A stretch of DNA of 64,000 nt from Eubacterium sp. OM08-24 (GCF_003438075.1 NZ_QSTA01000001.1:248001-312000); one strand, 5' to 3'; positions 26,193 through 36,250 are shown, counted from the stretch's first letter. Program-made: numbers and translations. The notes: generated by a model not told the origin, from the letters alone.

Positions 26193-29100
26193 GTGAATGA
26201 CAAAATAACATTTCAAGTGGAAACCTTTGGTGCAATGAATCTTGCAATGCAGCAAAACTATGTTCCGCTTGTACGAAATATATTGATAAAAAATAACAGT
26301 GACGAGGAAATTAAAAATGTGATTTTAAAAATTTCCTTTGAGCCTGAATTTGCAAAGGAATATACCCATACGGTAGATGTTCTGCCTGCGCATACCGAGG
26401 TGGATGTAAGTCCCGTAAAAATTGTGCTGTCAACTGAATTTTTATTTTCTCTTACCGAAAGAATGGTAGCTCAGCTGAGTGTTGAGCTTTGGTGCGATGA
26501 CGAGCTTATCAGCAGTGACTCCACAAATATAGATCTGCTTGCGTTCGACCAGTGGACAGGCTGTTTCCTTATGCCTGAGCTGATAGCGGCATTTGTTACG
26601 CCAAACCACCCGACAGTATCTAATATGCTGTCAAAAGCAAGCGAGTATATGGCAAAGTGGGGCAAACGCCCTAAGATTACAGGCTATCTTACAAGAAGTG
26701 CAGATGAGGTAAAGGTACAGATGGCGGCTATTTATGCGGCTTTGCAGTCACAAAATATTGTATACAACAATGTTCCGCCGAGCTACGAAAGATTAGGTCA
26801 GCGTGTGCGGCTTCCGTATTCCGTAATTGAGAACAGGCAGGGAACTTGCCTTGACCTTGCGGTTACATATGCCTCTTGTCTTGAGGCGGCAGGACTTTTC
26901 CCTTTAATAATGATAAAAAAAGGTCACGCATACTGCGGCTGTCGCCTTGAAGAGGAAACCTTTGCCGATTGCGTGATTGATGATTATTCGGCTATCGATA
27001 AGCGCACAGTCAGCGGAAACGAAGATATTTTGCTTGTTGAGTGTACTGATTTTACGGCAAGCAAGAATGTTGATTTTGACAAAGCCGTAAAGCATGGCAA
27101 AGACAATCTCCTTGATTCGGGCAGCTTTATTTGCGCTGTTGATGTAAGGCGCTCAAGGGCGGGCGGTCTTAGACCTATTCCGCAGAGAATAGCCAACAAT
27201 CAATTTCAGGGCAGTGCAGGCTCGGATACTCCTATGCCCGATTATCAGGCAACAGCACCTCAGGCACTCAACAGGTCGCAAATAGGAGTAATAGATTACG
27301 AGGAAGGCTCACTTTCAAGAGTTCAAATGTGGGAGCGAAAGCTGCTTGATTTCAGCTTAAGAAATTCACTTTTGAATTTCAAGATTACTAAGACCGCTTT
27401 GCCGCTTTTAACTTATGACCTCGCCTTGCTTGAGGATAGCCTTTCGGACGGAACTTCATTTGCAATCAGAGAGCTGCCGAGCGAATGGACAAGGTCGCTT
27501 AGAGATGCAAGACTGTATGAGATTGAAAACGAAAACGACCTTGCAACCAATATTGCAAGGGAAGAATTTAAAAGCAAGCGAATTTGCGCCGTAATGCACG
27601 CAGAAGAGCTTGAAAAATCACTTAAAAATATTTACAGAACCACAAAAACAAGTCTTGAGGAAAACGGCTCAAATACCCTTTTCCTTGCACTCGGATTTTT
27701 GAAGTGGTATGAAAGCGACATTTCTGAAAAGCCACGCTATGCGCCGCTTATTATGATTCCTGTCGAGCTTGTGAAAAGCTCACACAACAAAGGCTATGTT
27801 TTAAGGAGCAGACAGGAAGAAACACAGATTAATGTTACATTAATAGAGTATTTGAGGCAGATATTCGAACTTAAAGTGCCGAGCCTTGACCCACTTCCCG
27901 AGGACGAGCATGGCACAGACATTCCGCTCGTTTTCAATACAATACGCAACTGTATTCTTGACAAAAAGCGTTGGAATGTTGTAGATACAGCCTGCCTCGG
28001 TCAGTTTTCGTTCGGTCAGTTTGTAATGTGGAATGACCTGAGAAATCGTGCTGATGAGCTGAAACAAAACAAGGTTGTGTCGGGACTTATAGACAAGAAA
28101 ATTATTGTTGAGCACGAAGAAAATCCGCTCAAGGTTACAGACCTTGACGAACGCATTGCGCCCGATGATTTGGCTATTCCGCTTAGCGCTGACTCATCAC
28201 AGATGCTCGCCATTGCAGAGGCGGCAAAGGGCAAGAGTTTTGTACTTCACGGCCCTCCGGGAACAGGTAAATCGCAGACCATTACAAACCTTATTGCAAA
28301 TGCGCTTTATCATGGCAAGTCTGTACTTTTTGTTGCGGAAAAAATGGCGGCTCTCAATGTAGTTCAGCACAGACTTGAAAATATAGGACTTGCACCGTTC
28401 TGCCTTGAACTTCACTCCAACAAGGCAAGCAAGAGCAGTGTGCTTTCTCAGCTTGAAAAAAGTCTTGAGGTAGGCAGAATCAAGCACCCCGAAAAATACA
28501 AGGCATCGGCAGACAGACTAAAAGCTATGCGTGCAGATATGAACGGTGTAATTGACGGACTTCACAAAAAGCACGACAGCAATATTTCAGTTTATGACGC
28601 AATAGAGCAGTATGAAAGCTATGCGGATTTTAAAAGTAAAGTAATTATTCCGCAGGAGCTTGTGAGCAGTATAACCGAAGATAAAATAGATTTGCTTTCA
28701 TCGTATATCACAGGCTATGCAAATTCGGTTGACGCAGTGGGTGATATCGTAAATAATCCGCTTAAAGATATTTCTCTTACGGAATATTCTATACCGCTCA
28801 GAGAGCAGATTTACTCTCAATCGCTTAGCTTGCTTAATCTTTACAGCAACGCAAAAGCAAGCATTGATAAAATCTCTGACGGCCTAAATCTTAATTATAA
28901 TTACAGCGAAAAGAATATTGCAGACCTTTTAAATCTTTGCAAGACCTTGCTTATAAATTCTGCCTTTTCTCCCACACTTATTCTTGACAGCAACTACAAC
29001 GCTTTGGTTCAAAAGCTCAATGCACACTACAATAATACTTGTGCCGAGAATAACGAAAGCCAAGAGCTTGAAAAGGTATTTACAAGCGGCATATATCAGT

Positions 29101-31946
29101 TTAACTCGCTTCAGGCACTCAACGATTGGAACGCCGCACAGTCGAGTTGGATTTTGAGCCGAATTTCAAAGCAGAAAAAACTGTTGAAAGATATTTCGCA
29201 GTATTGCATTATTCCTAATGCCGTTACCAAGGAAAATATTACCGAGTGGTATCAGCGACTTATCAGCTTTAATAAATTGCATAGCGATAATGTAAAAAGC
29301 GCTAACGAGCTTTGCTTTATTTTAAACGAATTGGGCGCTGATTTTAAAAATGCTATTGATAAAACCAATGCTGTTTACAATGCGCTTATGCCTTATAATG
29401 ATTACGAAAAGAGGGCAATACTGTCATCTGTTTCAAGAGTTAATCTTTCACAGCTTAGTTTTGACGCAGGTTGTGTTGAAAATTATTTGCTGAAGTGGAA
29501 AGTTTTTGCCGATACGGTAAAGGTTAATTTACACGATGCACAGAACGCAGACCTTTTCAAAGAGTCGAATAACATACTTGAAAATCTAAGCCAAAATATT
29601 GACAAACTCTATGCTGTTACCGAGTATAACGCAAACAGGGAAAAGCTCAGAAACGAAAACCTTGAGTGCATTTGCAACGCTGTTGAGAGCGGTGTTCTTG
29701 ATAAATCGGACGCAGTAAGCGCATTTAAGTGTAATATTTACTATGCCCTTGCGCTTAAATATATTTCGTCTGACGAAAGCCTAAGCACATTCAGAAGTAA
29801 CAGCTTTGAGCAGACAATAAAGGAATACCATTCATTAATAGACGAGTATTCTCAGCTTACTGTTCAGGAGCTTGTGGCAACCTTGTCGGCGCAAGTGCCT
29901 GTATCGGGTTCGGCAGGCGCATCATCTTCCGAACTTGGTTTACTTAAAAGAGCCATTAAGAGCAACGGCAGGGCAATATCTATAAGAAAGCTGTTTAATG
30001 AAATTCCGGCATTGCTGCGCAGACTTTGCCCGTGTATGCTTATGAGCCCGATTTCGGTTGCTCAGTATATTGACCCGTCATTCCCTAAGTTTGACCTTGT
30101 AGTATTTGACGAGGCGTCACAGCTGCCTACAAGCGAGGCGGTAGGTACTATTGCAAGGGGCGAAAATGTGGTAGTAGTCGGAGATCCAAACCAGCTGCCA
30201 CCTACAAGTTTCTTTAAGTCGAACCGCATTGATGAAGAAAATATTGAAAACGAGGATCTCGAAAGTCTGCTTGATGATTGTCTTTCTATTTCTATGCCGC
30301 AAATGTACCTCAAATGGCATTATCGTTCTCGCCACGAAAGCCTTATTGCATACAGCAATATTAAGTATTATGACAATAAACTTTATACCTTCCCGTCACC
30401 AAACGACAGGGTATCGGCAGTTAAGCTGATACACATTGACGGCTATTACGATAAGGGCGGCACTAAGCAGAACAAGGCAGAGGCAGAGGCTGTTGTAAAC
30501 GAGATTATCCGCAGACTTTCAGACGAAGAGCTGCGCACAAAGAGCATAGGTGTTGTTACATTCAATGTTATTCAGCAGAATTTAATTGAAGATATGCTCG
30601 CAGATGAATTTTCAAAGCACCCCGAACTTGAAAAATTCGACAGCGAGTCGGCGGAGCCTGTATTTGTTAAAAACCTTGAAAATGTGCAGGGCGATGAGCG
30701 AGATATAATTCTTTTCTCTGTCGGATACGGCCCTGATAAAAACGGCAAGGTTTCTATGAATTTCGGCCCTCTAAATCGTGACGGCGGCTGGCGCAGACTT
30801 AATGTAGCAATTTCAAGAGCAAGGTACGAAATGATAGTTTATTCAACCCTTACTCCTGAGCAGATTGATTTGTCACGCACAAGGGCGCTCGGTGTTGAGG
30901 GACTTAAAGGCTTTTTGAAATTCGCAGGTCAAAACAGAAATAGAGCCGTTTCAGACGGTACGGTTTCATCAACTGCCAACAACAGTGTAATTACTGAAAT
31001 CGCAGCGGCAATCGAAAAGCTCGGCTATAAAGTAAACTGCAATATCGGCTGTTCGGAATATAAGATAGACATTGGCATTGTAGATCCCGAAAATTCCGGC
31101 AACTATTTGCTCGGCATACTTGCCGACGGCGAAAACTGCAAAAATTCCGCAACTTCAAAGGACAGATTTGTTTTACAGCCCGATGTGCTTGCAGGTCTTG
31201 GCTGGAAAATTATGCGTGTTTGGACTCTCGACTGGCTTGATAATTCCGCTCGTGTTATCGACAAAATAAAGTCGGAAATCGAAAATGCCGTTGCCGATAA
31301 AAATACTAAGCACGAAGTCGGCGAACAGAACAAAGCCAAAACCTTTGAGTTTGAAAAACTCGACACCTCTTCATTTGAAAACTGCAGAATGAGAAAGTAC
31401 GAAGATGTGAATATACCGATTCTAGGCAATTCAGACAGCTTTTATGCGGCATCGTCAGAGGTGGATATTCAAAAGCTGATGTTCAAAATCATTTCCGCAC
31501 AAGCACCTATAAGCAAAAAATCCTTGTATAAAAGCGTGCTTTCAGCCTACGGAATTTCTCGCTCGGGCAATAGGGCAGAGGCAATCCTCGACAGAGTTCT
31601 CGGCAGAATAATGCACTTTGAAACCTCAGACAACGGCGTGCTTTTCGTATGGCAGCCTGAACAGAAACCCGAGGAATACGATATTTACAGGGTATCTGAG
31701 CAAACCGAAAACAAGCGCAGCATAGATGATATTTCTTCAAACGAAATATTAAATGCCTCAAAAGATGTGCTTTGCGAGCAGGGGTGTATGAATAAAACCG
31801 ACCTTATAAAAGAAACCTCTAAGAAGTTTGGCTTTAACCGTACAGGCAATTTGATTGATATAACAATCGGATATGCTGTTGACAGCGCAATTACCAAGGG
31901 CGAATTGAGCGCTATGCCGGACGGAAAAATTACGGATAAAACATAA
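26193..31946 (+). CDS. Giant DUF4011 superfamily-1 helicase with transglutaminase-like and nuclease-like domains
   Basis: A 1917-aa protein, GTG start chosen for GGAGG at 26181-26185 and the promoter position. In order: a beta-rich N-domain; a transglutaminase-like segment (RQGTCLDLAVTYASCLEAAG with Cys219, then GHAYCG with His245); the DUF4011 signature MWERKLLDFSLRNSLLNF near 376; Walker A HGPPGTGKS at 686; a long helical insert; the SF1 DEAS box near 1306 with GDPNQLPPTSFF; helicase motifs NVQGDERDIILFS and NVAISRAR; a C-terminal REase-like (MTES_1575/Vsr-type) domain near 1610-1690; and a DUF3320-like end. In that nuclease domain GILADG stands where relatives often show GIECDG, so a catalytic acid may be missing. 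Relatives occur in defence islands; a role in nucleic-acid conflict is inference. Confidence 0.85.
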   Translation: MNDKITFQVETFGAMNLAMQQNYVPLVRNILIKNNSDEEIKNVILKISFEPEFAKEYTHTVDVLPAHTEVDVSPVKIVLSTEFLFSLTERMVAQLSVELWCDDELISSDSTNIDLLAFDQWTGCFLMPELIAAFVTPNHPTVSNMLSKASEYMAKWGKRPKITGYLTRSADEVKVQMAAIYAALQSQNIVYNNVPPSYERLGQRVRLPYSVIENRQGTCLDLAVTYASCLEAAGLFPLIMIKKGHAYCGCRLEEETFADCVIDDYSAIDKRTVSGNEDILLVECTDFTASKNVDFDKAVKHGKDNLLDSGSFICAVDVRRSRAGGLRPIPQRIANNQFQGSAGSDTPMPDYQATAPQALNRSQIGVIDYEEGSLSRVQMWERKLLDFSLRNSLLNFKITKTALPLLTYDLALLEDSLSDGTSFAIRELPSEWTRSLRDARLYEIENENDLATNIAREEFKSKRICAVMHAEELEKSLKNIYRTTKTSLEENGSNTLFLALGFLKWYESDISEKPRYAPLIMIPVELVKSSHNKGYVLRSRQEETQINVTLIEYLRQIFELKVPSLDPLPEDEHGTDIPLVFNTIRNCILDKKRWNVVDTACLGQFSFGQFVMWNDLRNRADELKQNKVVSGLIDKKIIVEHEENPLKVTDLDERIAPDDLAIPLSADSSQMLAIAEAAKGKSFVLHGPPGTGKSQTITNLIANALYHGKSVLFVAEKMAALNVVQHRLENIGLAPFCLELHSNKASKSSVLSQLEKSLEVGRIKHPEKYKASADRLKAMRADMNGVIDGLHKKHDSNISVYDAIEQYESYADFKSKVIIPQELVSSITEDKIDLLSSYITGYANSVDAVGDIVNNPLKDISLTEYSIPLREQIYSQSLSLLNLYSNAKASIDKISDGLNLNYNYSEKNIADLLNLCKTLLINSAFSPTLILDSNYNALVQKLNAHYNNTCAENNESQELEKVFTSGIYQFNSLQALNDWNAAQSSWILSRISKQKKLLKDISQYCIIPNAVTKENITEWYQRLISFNKLHSDNVKSANELCFILNELGADFKNAIDKTNAVYNALMPYNDYEKRAILSSVSRVNLSQLSFDAGCVENYLLKWKVFADTVKVNLHDAQNADLFKESNNILENLSQNIDKLYAVTEYNANREKLRNENLECICNAVESGVLDKSDAVSAFKCNIYYALALKYISSDESLSTFRSNSFEQTIKEYHSLIDEYSQLTVQELVATLSAQVPVSGSAGASSSELGLLKRAIKSNGRAISIRKLFNEIPALLRRLCPCMLMSPISVAQYIDPSFPKFDLVVFDEASQLPTSEAVGTIARGENVVVVGDPNQLPPTSFFKSNRIDEENIENEDLESLLDDCLSISMPQMYLKWHYRSRHESLIAYSNIKYYDNKLYTFPSPNDRVSAVKLIHIDGYYDKGGTKQNKAEAEAVVNEIIRRLSDEELRTKSIGVVTFNVIQQNLIEDMLADEFSKHPELEKFDSESAEPVFVKNLENVQGDERDIILFSVGYGPDKNGKVSMNFGPLNRDGGWRRLNVAISRARYEMIVYSTLTPEQIDLSRTRALGVEGLKGFLKFAGQNRNRAVSDGTVSSTANNSVITEIAAAIEKLGYKVNCNIGCSEYKIDIGIVDPENSGNYLLGILADGENCKNSATSKDRFVLQPDVLAGLGWKIMRVWTLDWLDNSARVIDKIKSEIENAVADKNTKHEVGEQNKAKTFEFEKLDTSSFENCRMRKYEDVNIPILGNSDSFYAASSEVDIQKLMFKIISAQAPISKKSLYKSVLSAYGISRSGNRAEAILDRVLGRIMHFETSDNGVLFVWQPEQKPEEYDIYRVSEQTENKRSIDDISSNEILNASKDVLCEQGCMNKTDLIKETSKKFGFNRTGNLIDITIGYAVDSAITKGELSAMPDGKITDKT

Positions 31947-31970
31947 TTATATTGCGATAGGGGAATTATA

Positions 31971-32855
31971 ATGCCTGATAATACAGAAAATATTTTTCAG
32001 CAAAATCTTAATGAAAAAGCGCCGCAACCGGGCACAGTATTTTTTATTCATTTATTGTTTGAAGAAAAATGCGAAATGCCGCAGCAAACGGAAATTAATA
32101 AAATAATGGAAAGGCATCTTGGAAAGACCGAATGTTTTTCTTATGATAAAGCATCGGCAAGCTTTATTCCAAAAAATTATATAGCGCATTTTAAAGTCGC
32201 TGATGTTAATCCGCAGCTTATAATTACCGAATGTACGGAAATTAAAAAGCCGCTTTTAAATGATTTTGAAATAGCACAGTTAAACGATTGTCCAAACGCA
32301 AGTGAAATTCTGAAAGAGTGTAAGTATCAAGTATTGGGAATGGATATGTTGGCAGCCGGCCTTGACTATAAAGAAAGAGCAAATATGTCTGTTGAATTTA
32401 TCGAGGCTCTCGCTGAGATTTTCCCTGACTGCAAGGCTTTTGTTTTCGATAATTCACACAAAATGTTATCAAGAGAAAGTATTGTTGCCTGTAATCTTCC
32501 TGTGGAGCAAAGGTTTATTTATTATGCTGTCAATGTAAGATTTTTTAACATTGAGGGAACTGACGATATGATAGTAGATTCTGTGGGAATGAGCACTTTG
32601 TGGCTTCCTGATGTTCAGTATCATTTTAATACCTTAAATCCAAACAGTGTTGTATATCACGCATATAGTGTTCTTTGCTATATTTATGATAACGAATGTC
32701 CGATAAAAAGCGGTGACTGCGTAGACGGACTTGAAAACGATGAAATGAGTAAAAATGTTCAATGGAATGTTCAGTATGAAGAATCGTTAATTCAGCCTGT
32801 CAGAGAAGTTCTTGATGTTAATGTGGGAAAATATGCGTCAGGAAACAGAGAATAA
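31971..32855 (+). CDS. DUF4261-domain protein
   Basis: A 294-aa soluble protein. The C-terminal half has the DUF4261 pattern: FIYYAVNVRFFNI, VDSVGMSTLWLPDVQYHF and LNPNSVVYHAYSVLCYIYDN. The function of this family is unknown; members are often near phage or secretion genes but also stand alone. It starts 24 bp after the helicase with AGGGGAA as ribosome site, so the two are likely cotranscribed. Confidence 0.7.
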   Translation: MPDNTENIFQQNLNEKAPQPGTVFFIHLLFEEKCEMPQQTEINKIMERHLGKTECFSYDKASASFIPKNYIAHFKVADVNPQLIITECTEIKKPLLNDFEIAQLNDCPNASEILKECKYQVLGMDMLAAGLDYKERANMSVEFIEALAEIFPDCKAFVFDNSHKMLSRESIVACNLPVEQRFIYYAVNVRFFNIEGTDDMIVDSVGMSTLWLPDVQYHFNTLNPNSVVYHAYSVLCYIYDNECPIKSGDCVDGLENDEMSKNVQWNVQYEESLIQPVREVLDVNVGKYASGNRE

Positions 32856-32891
32856 ATTATTTATGTAATTGTCCCTTATTATAAAAAACAG

Positions 32892-32920
32892 TTTACATTT
32901 ATCGGCTGATTTGTTATAAT
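32892..32920 (+). promoter_or_regulatory. Promoter of prfB
   Basis: TTTACA (32892-32897) and TATAAT (32915-32920) with a 17-bp spacer, about 65 bases upstream of the chosen prfB start. Confidence 0.75.
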
Positions 32921-32991
32921 AAAATAGTATGTAAAATAGTAATCTGATTTTTAGAGCTATATATCAAATTAAGACAGGAATGGTATATTTT

Positions 32992-34110
32992 ATGGTACAA
33001 TTTGAGGAATTATTGTTAAAGGTTCAGGCACTTAAACCTGAAATTGACGATTTGTCAGACGCTCTCGGTATGAAAGGTATGCTTTCTGAAATTCAGCAGC
33101 TTGAGCTTAAGGCAACCGAACCGGGCTTTTGGGACGATGTAGAAAAATCTCAAAAAGTTTTACAGCGTACAGGCACACTTAAAGGTAAGGTTGAGGCTTA
33201 CGAGGCTTTGGTGGCTAAGTATGAAGATACCTGCGCTTTGATTGAACTTGCAAATGAGGAAGAGGATCTTTCGCTTCTTGAAGAGGCAGAGAGCGAGGCA
33301 GAAGGAGTAAAGGCAAGCCTTGAAAAGCAAAGACTTCAAACTCTCCTTACTGGCGAGTACGATAAAAACAACGCTATTTTGACTTTCCACGCAGGTTCGG
33401 GCGGTACAGAGGCTCAGGACTGGGCGGAAATGCTTTACAGAATGTACAACCGCTGGGCAGATGCTCATGGCTTTAAGGTTAAGGAAGTTGACTATCTTGA
33501 CGGCGATGAGGCAGGACTTAAAAGCGCCGTTCTCCTTATTGAGGGCGAAAACGCTTACGGCTACTTAAAGAGCGAGGCAGGCGTTCACCGTCTTGTAAGA
33601 GTTTCTCCGTTTGACTCTCAGGGCAGAAGACACACAAGTTTTGCATCCCTTGAGGTTATGCCTGAAATGGACGATAACATAGAAGTAAACATTGCTCCTG
33701 AGGATATTAAGATGGATGTTTATCGTGCGAGCGGTGCAGGCGGACAGAAAGTCAACAAGACTTCATCTGCCGTTCGTCTTACTCATATTCCGACAGGTAT
33801 TGTTGTAGCAAGCCAGGTTGAAAGAAGTCAGTATCAGAACAGAGATGTGGCTATGAAAATGCTTGTTTCAAAACTTATGGAAATCAAAGAAAGAGAACAC
33901 CTTGACAAAATTGAGGACATCAAGGGTGTTCAAAAGGAAATTACATGGGGCAGTCAGATCCGCAGCTATGTATTTATGCCATATACAATGGTTAAAGACC
34001 ACCGTACTTCGTACGAAACAGGTAATATTCAGGCTGTAATGGATGGCGATATTGACGGCTTTATTAACGCATATCTCAAATGTGCAAGTCTTGGCACATT
34101 ACAGAAATAA
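32992..34110 (+). CDS. prfB: Peptide chain release factor 2
   Basis: A 372-aa RF2 that ends translation at UGA and UAA. The catalytic GGQ is in YRASGAGGQKVNKTSSAVRL, and the tripeptide anticodon region reads SPFDSQGRRHTSF. I chose ATG 32992, spaced 8 bases from AGGAATGG; an ATG at 32980 is in frame but has almost no spacing. The whole protein is one open frame: the programmed +1 frameshift at an early UGA, found in many bacterial prfB genes, is absent, so autoregulation by that route is not available. Confidence 0.95.
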   Translation: MVQFEELLLKVQALKPEIDDLSDALGMKGMLSEIQQLELKATEPGFWDDVEKSQKVLQRTGTLKGKVEAYEALVAKYEDTCALIELANEEEDLSLLEEAESEAEGVKASLEKQRLQTLLTGEYDKNNAILTFHAGSGGTEAQDWAEMLYRMYNRWADAHGFKVKEVDYLDGDEAGLKSAVLLIEGENAYGYLKSEAGVHRLVRVSPFDSQGRRHTSFASLEVMPEMDDNIEVNIAPEDIKMDVYRASGAGGQKVNKTSSAVRLTHIPTGIVVASQVERSQYQNRDVAMKMLVSKLMEIKEREHLDKIEDIKGVQKEITWGSQIRSYVFMPYTMVKDHRTSYETGNIQAVMDGDIDGFINAYLKCASLGTLQK

Positions 34111-34132
34111 TCATTAAAGAGGTTGATTTAAA

Positions 34133-35344
34133 GTGAAATATTTGGTAATGCTTTGTGACGGTATGGCTGATGAGCCAAACGAGGCACTCGGTAATTCCAC
34201 ACCTATGGAAAAGGCAAATAAGCCTTGTATGGACAGCCTTGCCGCAAAAGCAGAGGTTGGTATTGTAAAGACTGTTGCCGAGGGTTTAAAGCCCGGCAGC
34301 GATGTTGCAAACCTCTCTGTTCTCGGTTATGAGCCTGCTGTATATTACAGCGGTCGTTCTCCGCTTGAGGCTGCAAGTATCGGTATAGATTTAAAGGATA
34401 CAGATGTTACTCTCAGATGTAACCTTGTTACACTTTCAGACGAAGAGGATTACGAGAAAAAGACAATTCTCGACTATTGTGCTGACGATATTTCTTCAGA
34501 AGAGGCAAAAATTCTCATTGAGTATATTCAGGAAAAACTCGGCAATGATAAGTTCCGTTTTTATCCCGGTGTATCGTATCGTCATTGCCTTGTTTGGAGC
34601 AACGGCAATCCGCATCCGGGTGTGCTCACACCTCCGCATGACATTACAGGCAAGGTAATTACCGATTACATTCCAAAGGGCGAGGCTGTTGATGAGCTTT
34701 ATGACCTTATGAAAAAGAGCTATGACCTTTTAAAGGATCACCCTGTTAATAAGGCGAGAATTGCAAGAGGCAAGCGCCCTGCCAACTCAATTTGGCTTTG
34801 GGGCGAGGGCACAAAGCCTTTGCTTGATAATTTCAGCGAGAAATTCGGCAAAAAGGGCAGTATGATTTCTGCCGTTGACCTCTTAAAGGGAATTGCAATC
34901 TGCGCAGGAATGAACAGCGTTGATGTTGAGGGCGCAACAGGTTATCTCGACACAAACTTTGACGGCAAGTGCAAGGCGGCTATCGAGGAGTTTAAAAAGG
35001 GTGCAGACCTCGTATATATTCATGTTGAAGCTCCTGACGAATGTGGCCATCGTGGTGAAATTGAAAACAAGGTAAAAGCTATTGAAATGATTGACGAGCA
35101 TATCCTCGCTCCTGTTGTAGAATTTTTGAGAGGCTACGATGATTTTGCGGTTTTGGTATGCCCTGATCACCCAACACCGCTTTCTATCCGCACACATACC
35201 TCCACTCCTGTACCGTACCTCATTTATGACAGCAAAAATGAGATTGACAGCGGTGTAAAGGTTTTCTGCGAGAAAGAGGCAAGAGAAACAGGCAACTACA
35301 TTGAAAAAGGCTTTACAATGATGAATTATTTTCTTACAAAATAA
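34133..35344 (+). CDS. apgM: Cofactor-independent phosphoglycerate mutase, ApgM type
   Basis: A 403-aa archaeal-type phosphoglycerate mutase of the alkaline-phosphatase superfamily, interconverting 2- and 3-phosphoglycerate. The metal-site start LVMLCDGMADEP, DVANLSVLGYEPAVYYSGRS, the PDECGHRGE motif and the late CPDHPTPLSIRTHTSTP are all present. GTG start with AAAGAGG upstream, 22 bp after prfB. Members are common in Clostridia that also have other PGM forms. A strong terminator follows. Confidence 0.92.
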   Translation: MKYLVMLCDGMADEPNEALGNSTPMEKANKPCMDSLAAKAEVGIVKTVAEGLKPGSDVANLSVLGYEPAVYYSGRSPLEAASIGIDLKDTDVTLRCNLVTLSDEEDYEKKTILDYCADDISSEEAKILIEYIQEKLGNDKFRFYPGVSYRHCLVWSNGNPHPGVLTPPHDITGKVITDYIPKGEAVDELYDLMKKSYDLLKDHPVNKARIARGKRPANSIWLWGEGTKPLLDNFSEKFGKKGSMISAVDLLKGIAICAGMNSVDVEGATGYLDTNFDGKCKAAIEEFKKGADLVYIHVEAPDECGHRGEIENKVKAIEMIDEHILAPVVEFLRGYDDFAVLVCPDHPTPLSIRTHTSTPVPYLIYDSKNEIDSGVKVFCEKEARETGNYIEKGFTMMNYFLTK

Positions 35345-35375
35345 TTTTTCGTCTACATAATTCATTAAAAAATTT

Positions 35376-35426
35376 ACATCCTCACATTTATAATTGAGTT
35401 AATCAATAAAATGTGAGGATGTTTTT
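35376..35426 (+). terminator. Terminator after apgM whose 3' arm holds the next gene's ribosome site
   Basis: ACATCCTCACATTT (35376-35389) pairs perfectly with AAATGTGAGGATGT (35409-35422), followed by TTTT to 35426. The GAGG at 35415-35418 in the 3' arm is also the only ribosome-site-like sequence for the ATG at 35427. When folded, the hairpin would both terminate and hide that site. Confidence 0.85.
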
Positions 35427-35612
35427 ATGCGTGAATTTATTTTAATTGTTACTGCCGTTATTATAATTGCACTTGTAGCCGTAGTGTTTGCAATAATGTA
35501 TATTAACCATAATAAAAAGAGCGGAAAGGCACATAAGCCGACCGTTATTTATTACAAGGCAAAGGACAGCGAGAGGGAAGATAAGACCTCCGAAACACAA
35601 ATAAATGATTAG
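35427..35612 (+). CDS. Small single-span membrane protein
   Basis: A 61-aa protein: one hydrophobic helix at about residues 4-27 (rich in Ile, Val, Ala), then a basic and polar cytoplasmic tail. I do not recognise a family. The ATG comes straight after the U-tract of the apgM terminator and its GAGG lies within the hairpin, so expression would need transcription through it. It overlaps the end of the convergent HAD gene by 4 bp. Composition is protein-like, but conservation is untested. Confidence 0.5.
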   Translation: MREFILIVTAVIIIALVAVVFAIMYINHNKKSGKAHKPTVIYYKAKDSEREDKTSETQIND

Positions 35613-36250
35613 TTCTCGGCAAATACTTTTTCGGATATTTCCAAAAGCTCGGAAAATGTATGAATTATGTATTTTGGATTTTCTGTATTGCCAAATCCGT
35701 ATTCGGCAAACACAAAAGGTACATTTGCATCTTTAGAGGCTATCTGATCGCCGATAGTGTCGCCAACATAGAAAGCAGAATCAATGCCGTTTCTTTTGAT
35801 TACAAGGCTGATATTTTCGCCCTTGGTGAGCTGAGTTCTGCCCGACATTTCAAAGTCAGAAAAATATTTTTCGAGCTTGTGGGCCTTTAAAAATGATTCG
35901 ATATAACCGCACTGACAGTTGCTGATTATGCCGAGAAAATACTTTTCGGAAAGCGCTCTAAGCACTTCCTCAAGATTTTCGTATAAATGACCGCCTGATT
36001 TCTCAAGATACGGAACTTCAACGGCGCAGCATTCTTTTATAATGTTTATGCCGTTTTCCTCGCTAAGCTCAGGGAGCATAATGCTTGCAATCTGCTCAAT
36101 GGTTTTGCCCATATAGCTGTTCATTTCGTCAAGTGTAATCTGCTTTGTGGTTTCGGGGTGATTTTTAAGTACCTCGTTCCAAATCGGAAGAATAACATCA
36201 CTTGTGTGCCATAATGTGCCGTCTAAATCAAATAAAATTGCTTTTTTCAT
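35609..36250 (-). CDS. HAD-family hydrolase, phosphoglycolate-phosphatase-like
   Basis: A 213-aa HAD phosphatase. Motif I is FDLDGTLW at residues 7-14, motif II lies in GIISNCQ, motif III in LTKGENISLVIKR, and motif IV is VGDTIGDQIAS near 170. The helical cap between motifs I and II is that of subfamily IA (Gph/PgmB-like). The substrate cannot be told from sequence. Its 3' end overlaps the small membrane gene on the other strand. Confidence 0.88.
   Translation of the reverse strand: MKKAILFDLDGTLWHTSDVILPIWNEVLKNHPETTKQITLDEMNSYMGKTIEQIASIMLPELSEENGINIIKECCAVEVPYLEKSGGHLYENLEEVLRALSEKYFLGIISNCQCGYIESFLKAHKLEKYFSDFEMSGRTQLTKGENISLVIKRNGIDSAFYVGDTIGDQIASKDANVPFVFAEYGFGNTENPKYIIHTFSELLEISEKVFAEN

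Noticed and set aside
32980..32991. Upstream ATG for prfB
   Set aside because: Almost no spacing from the AGGA ribosome site; the ATG at 32992 fits better.
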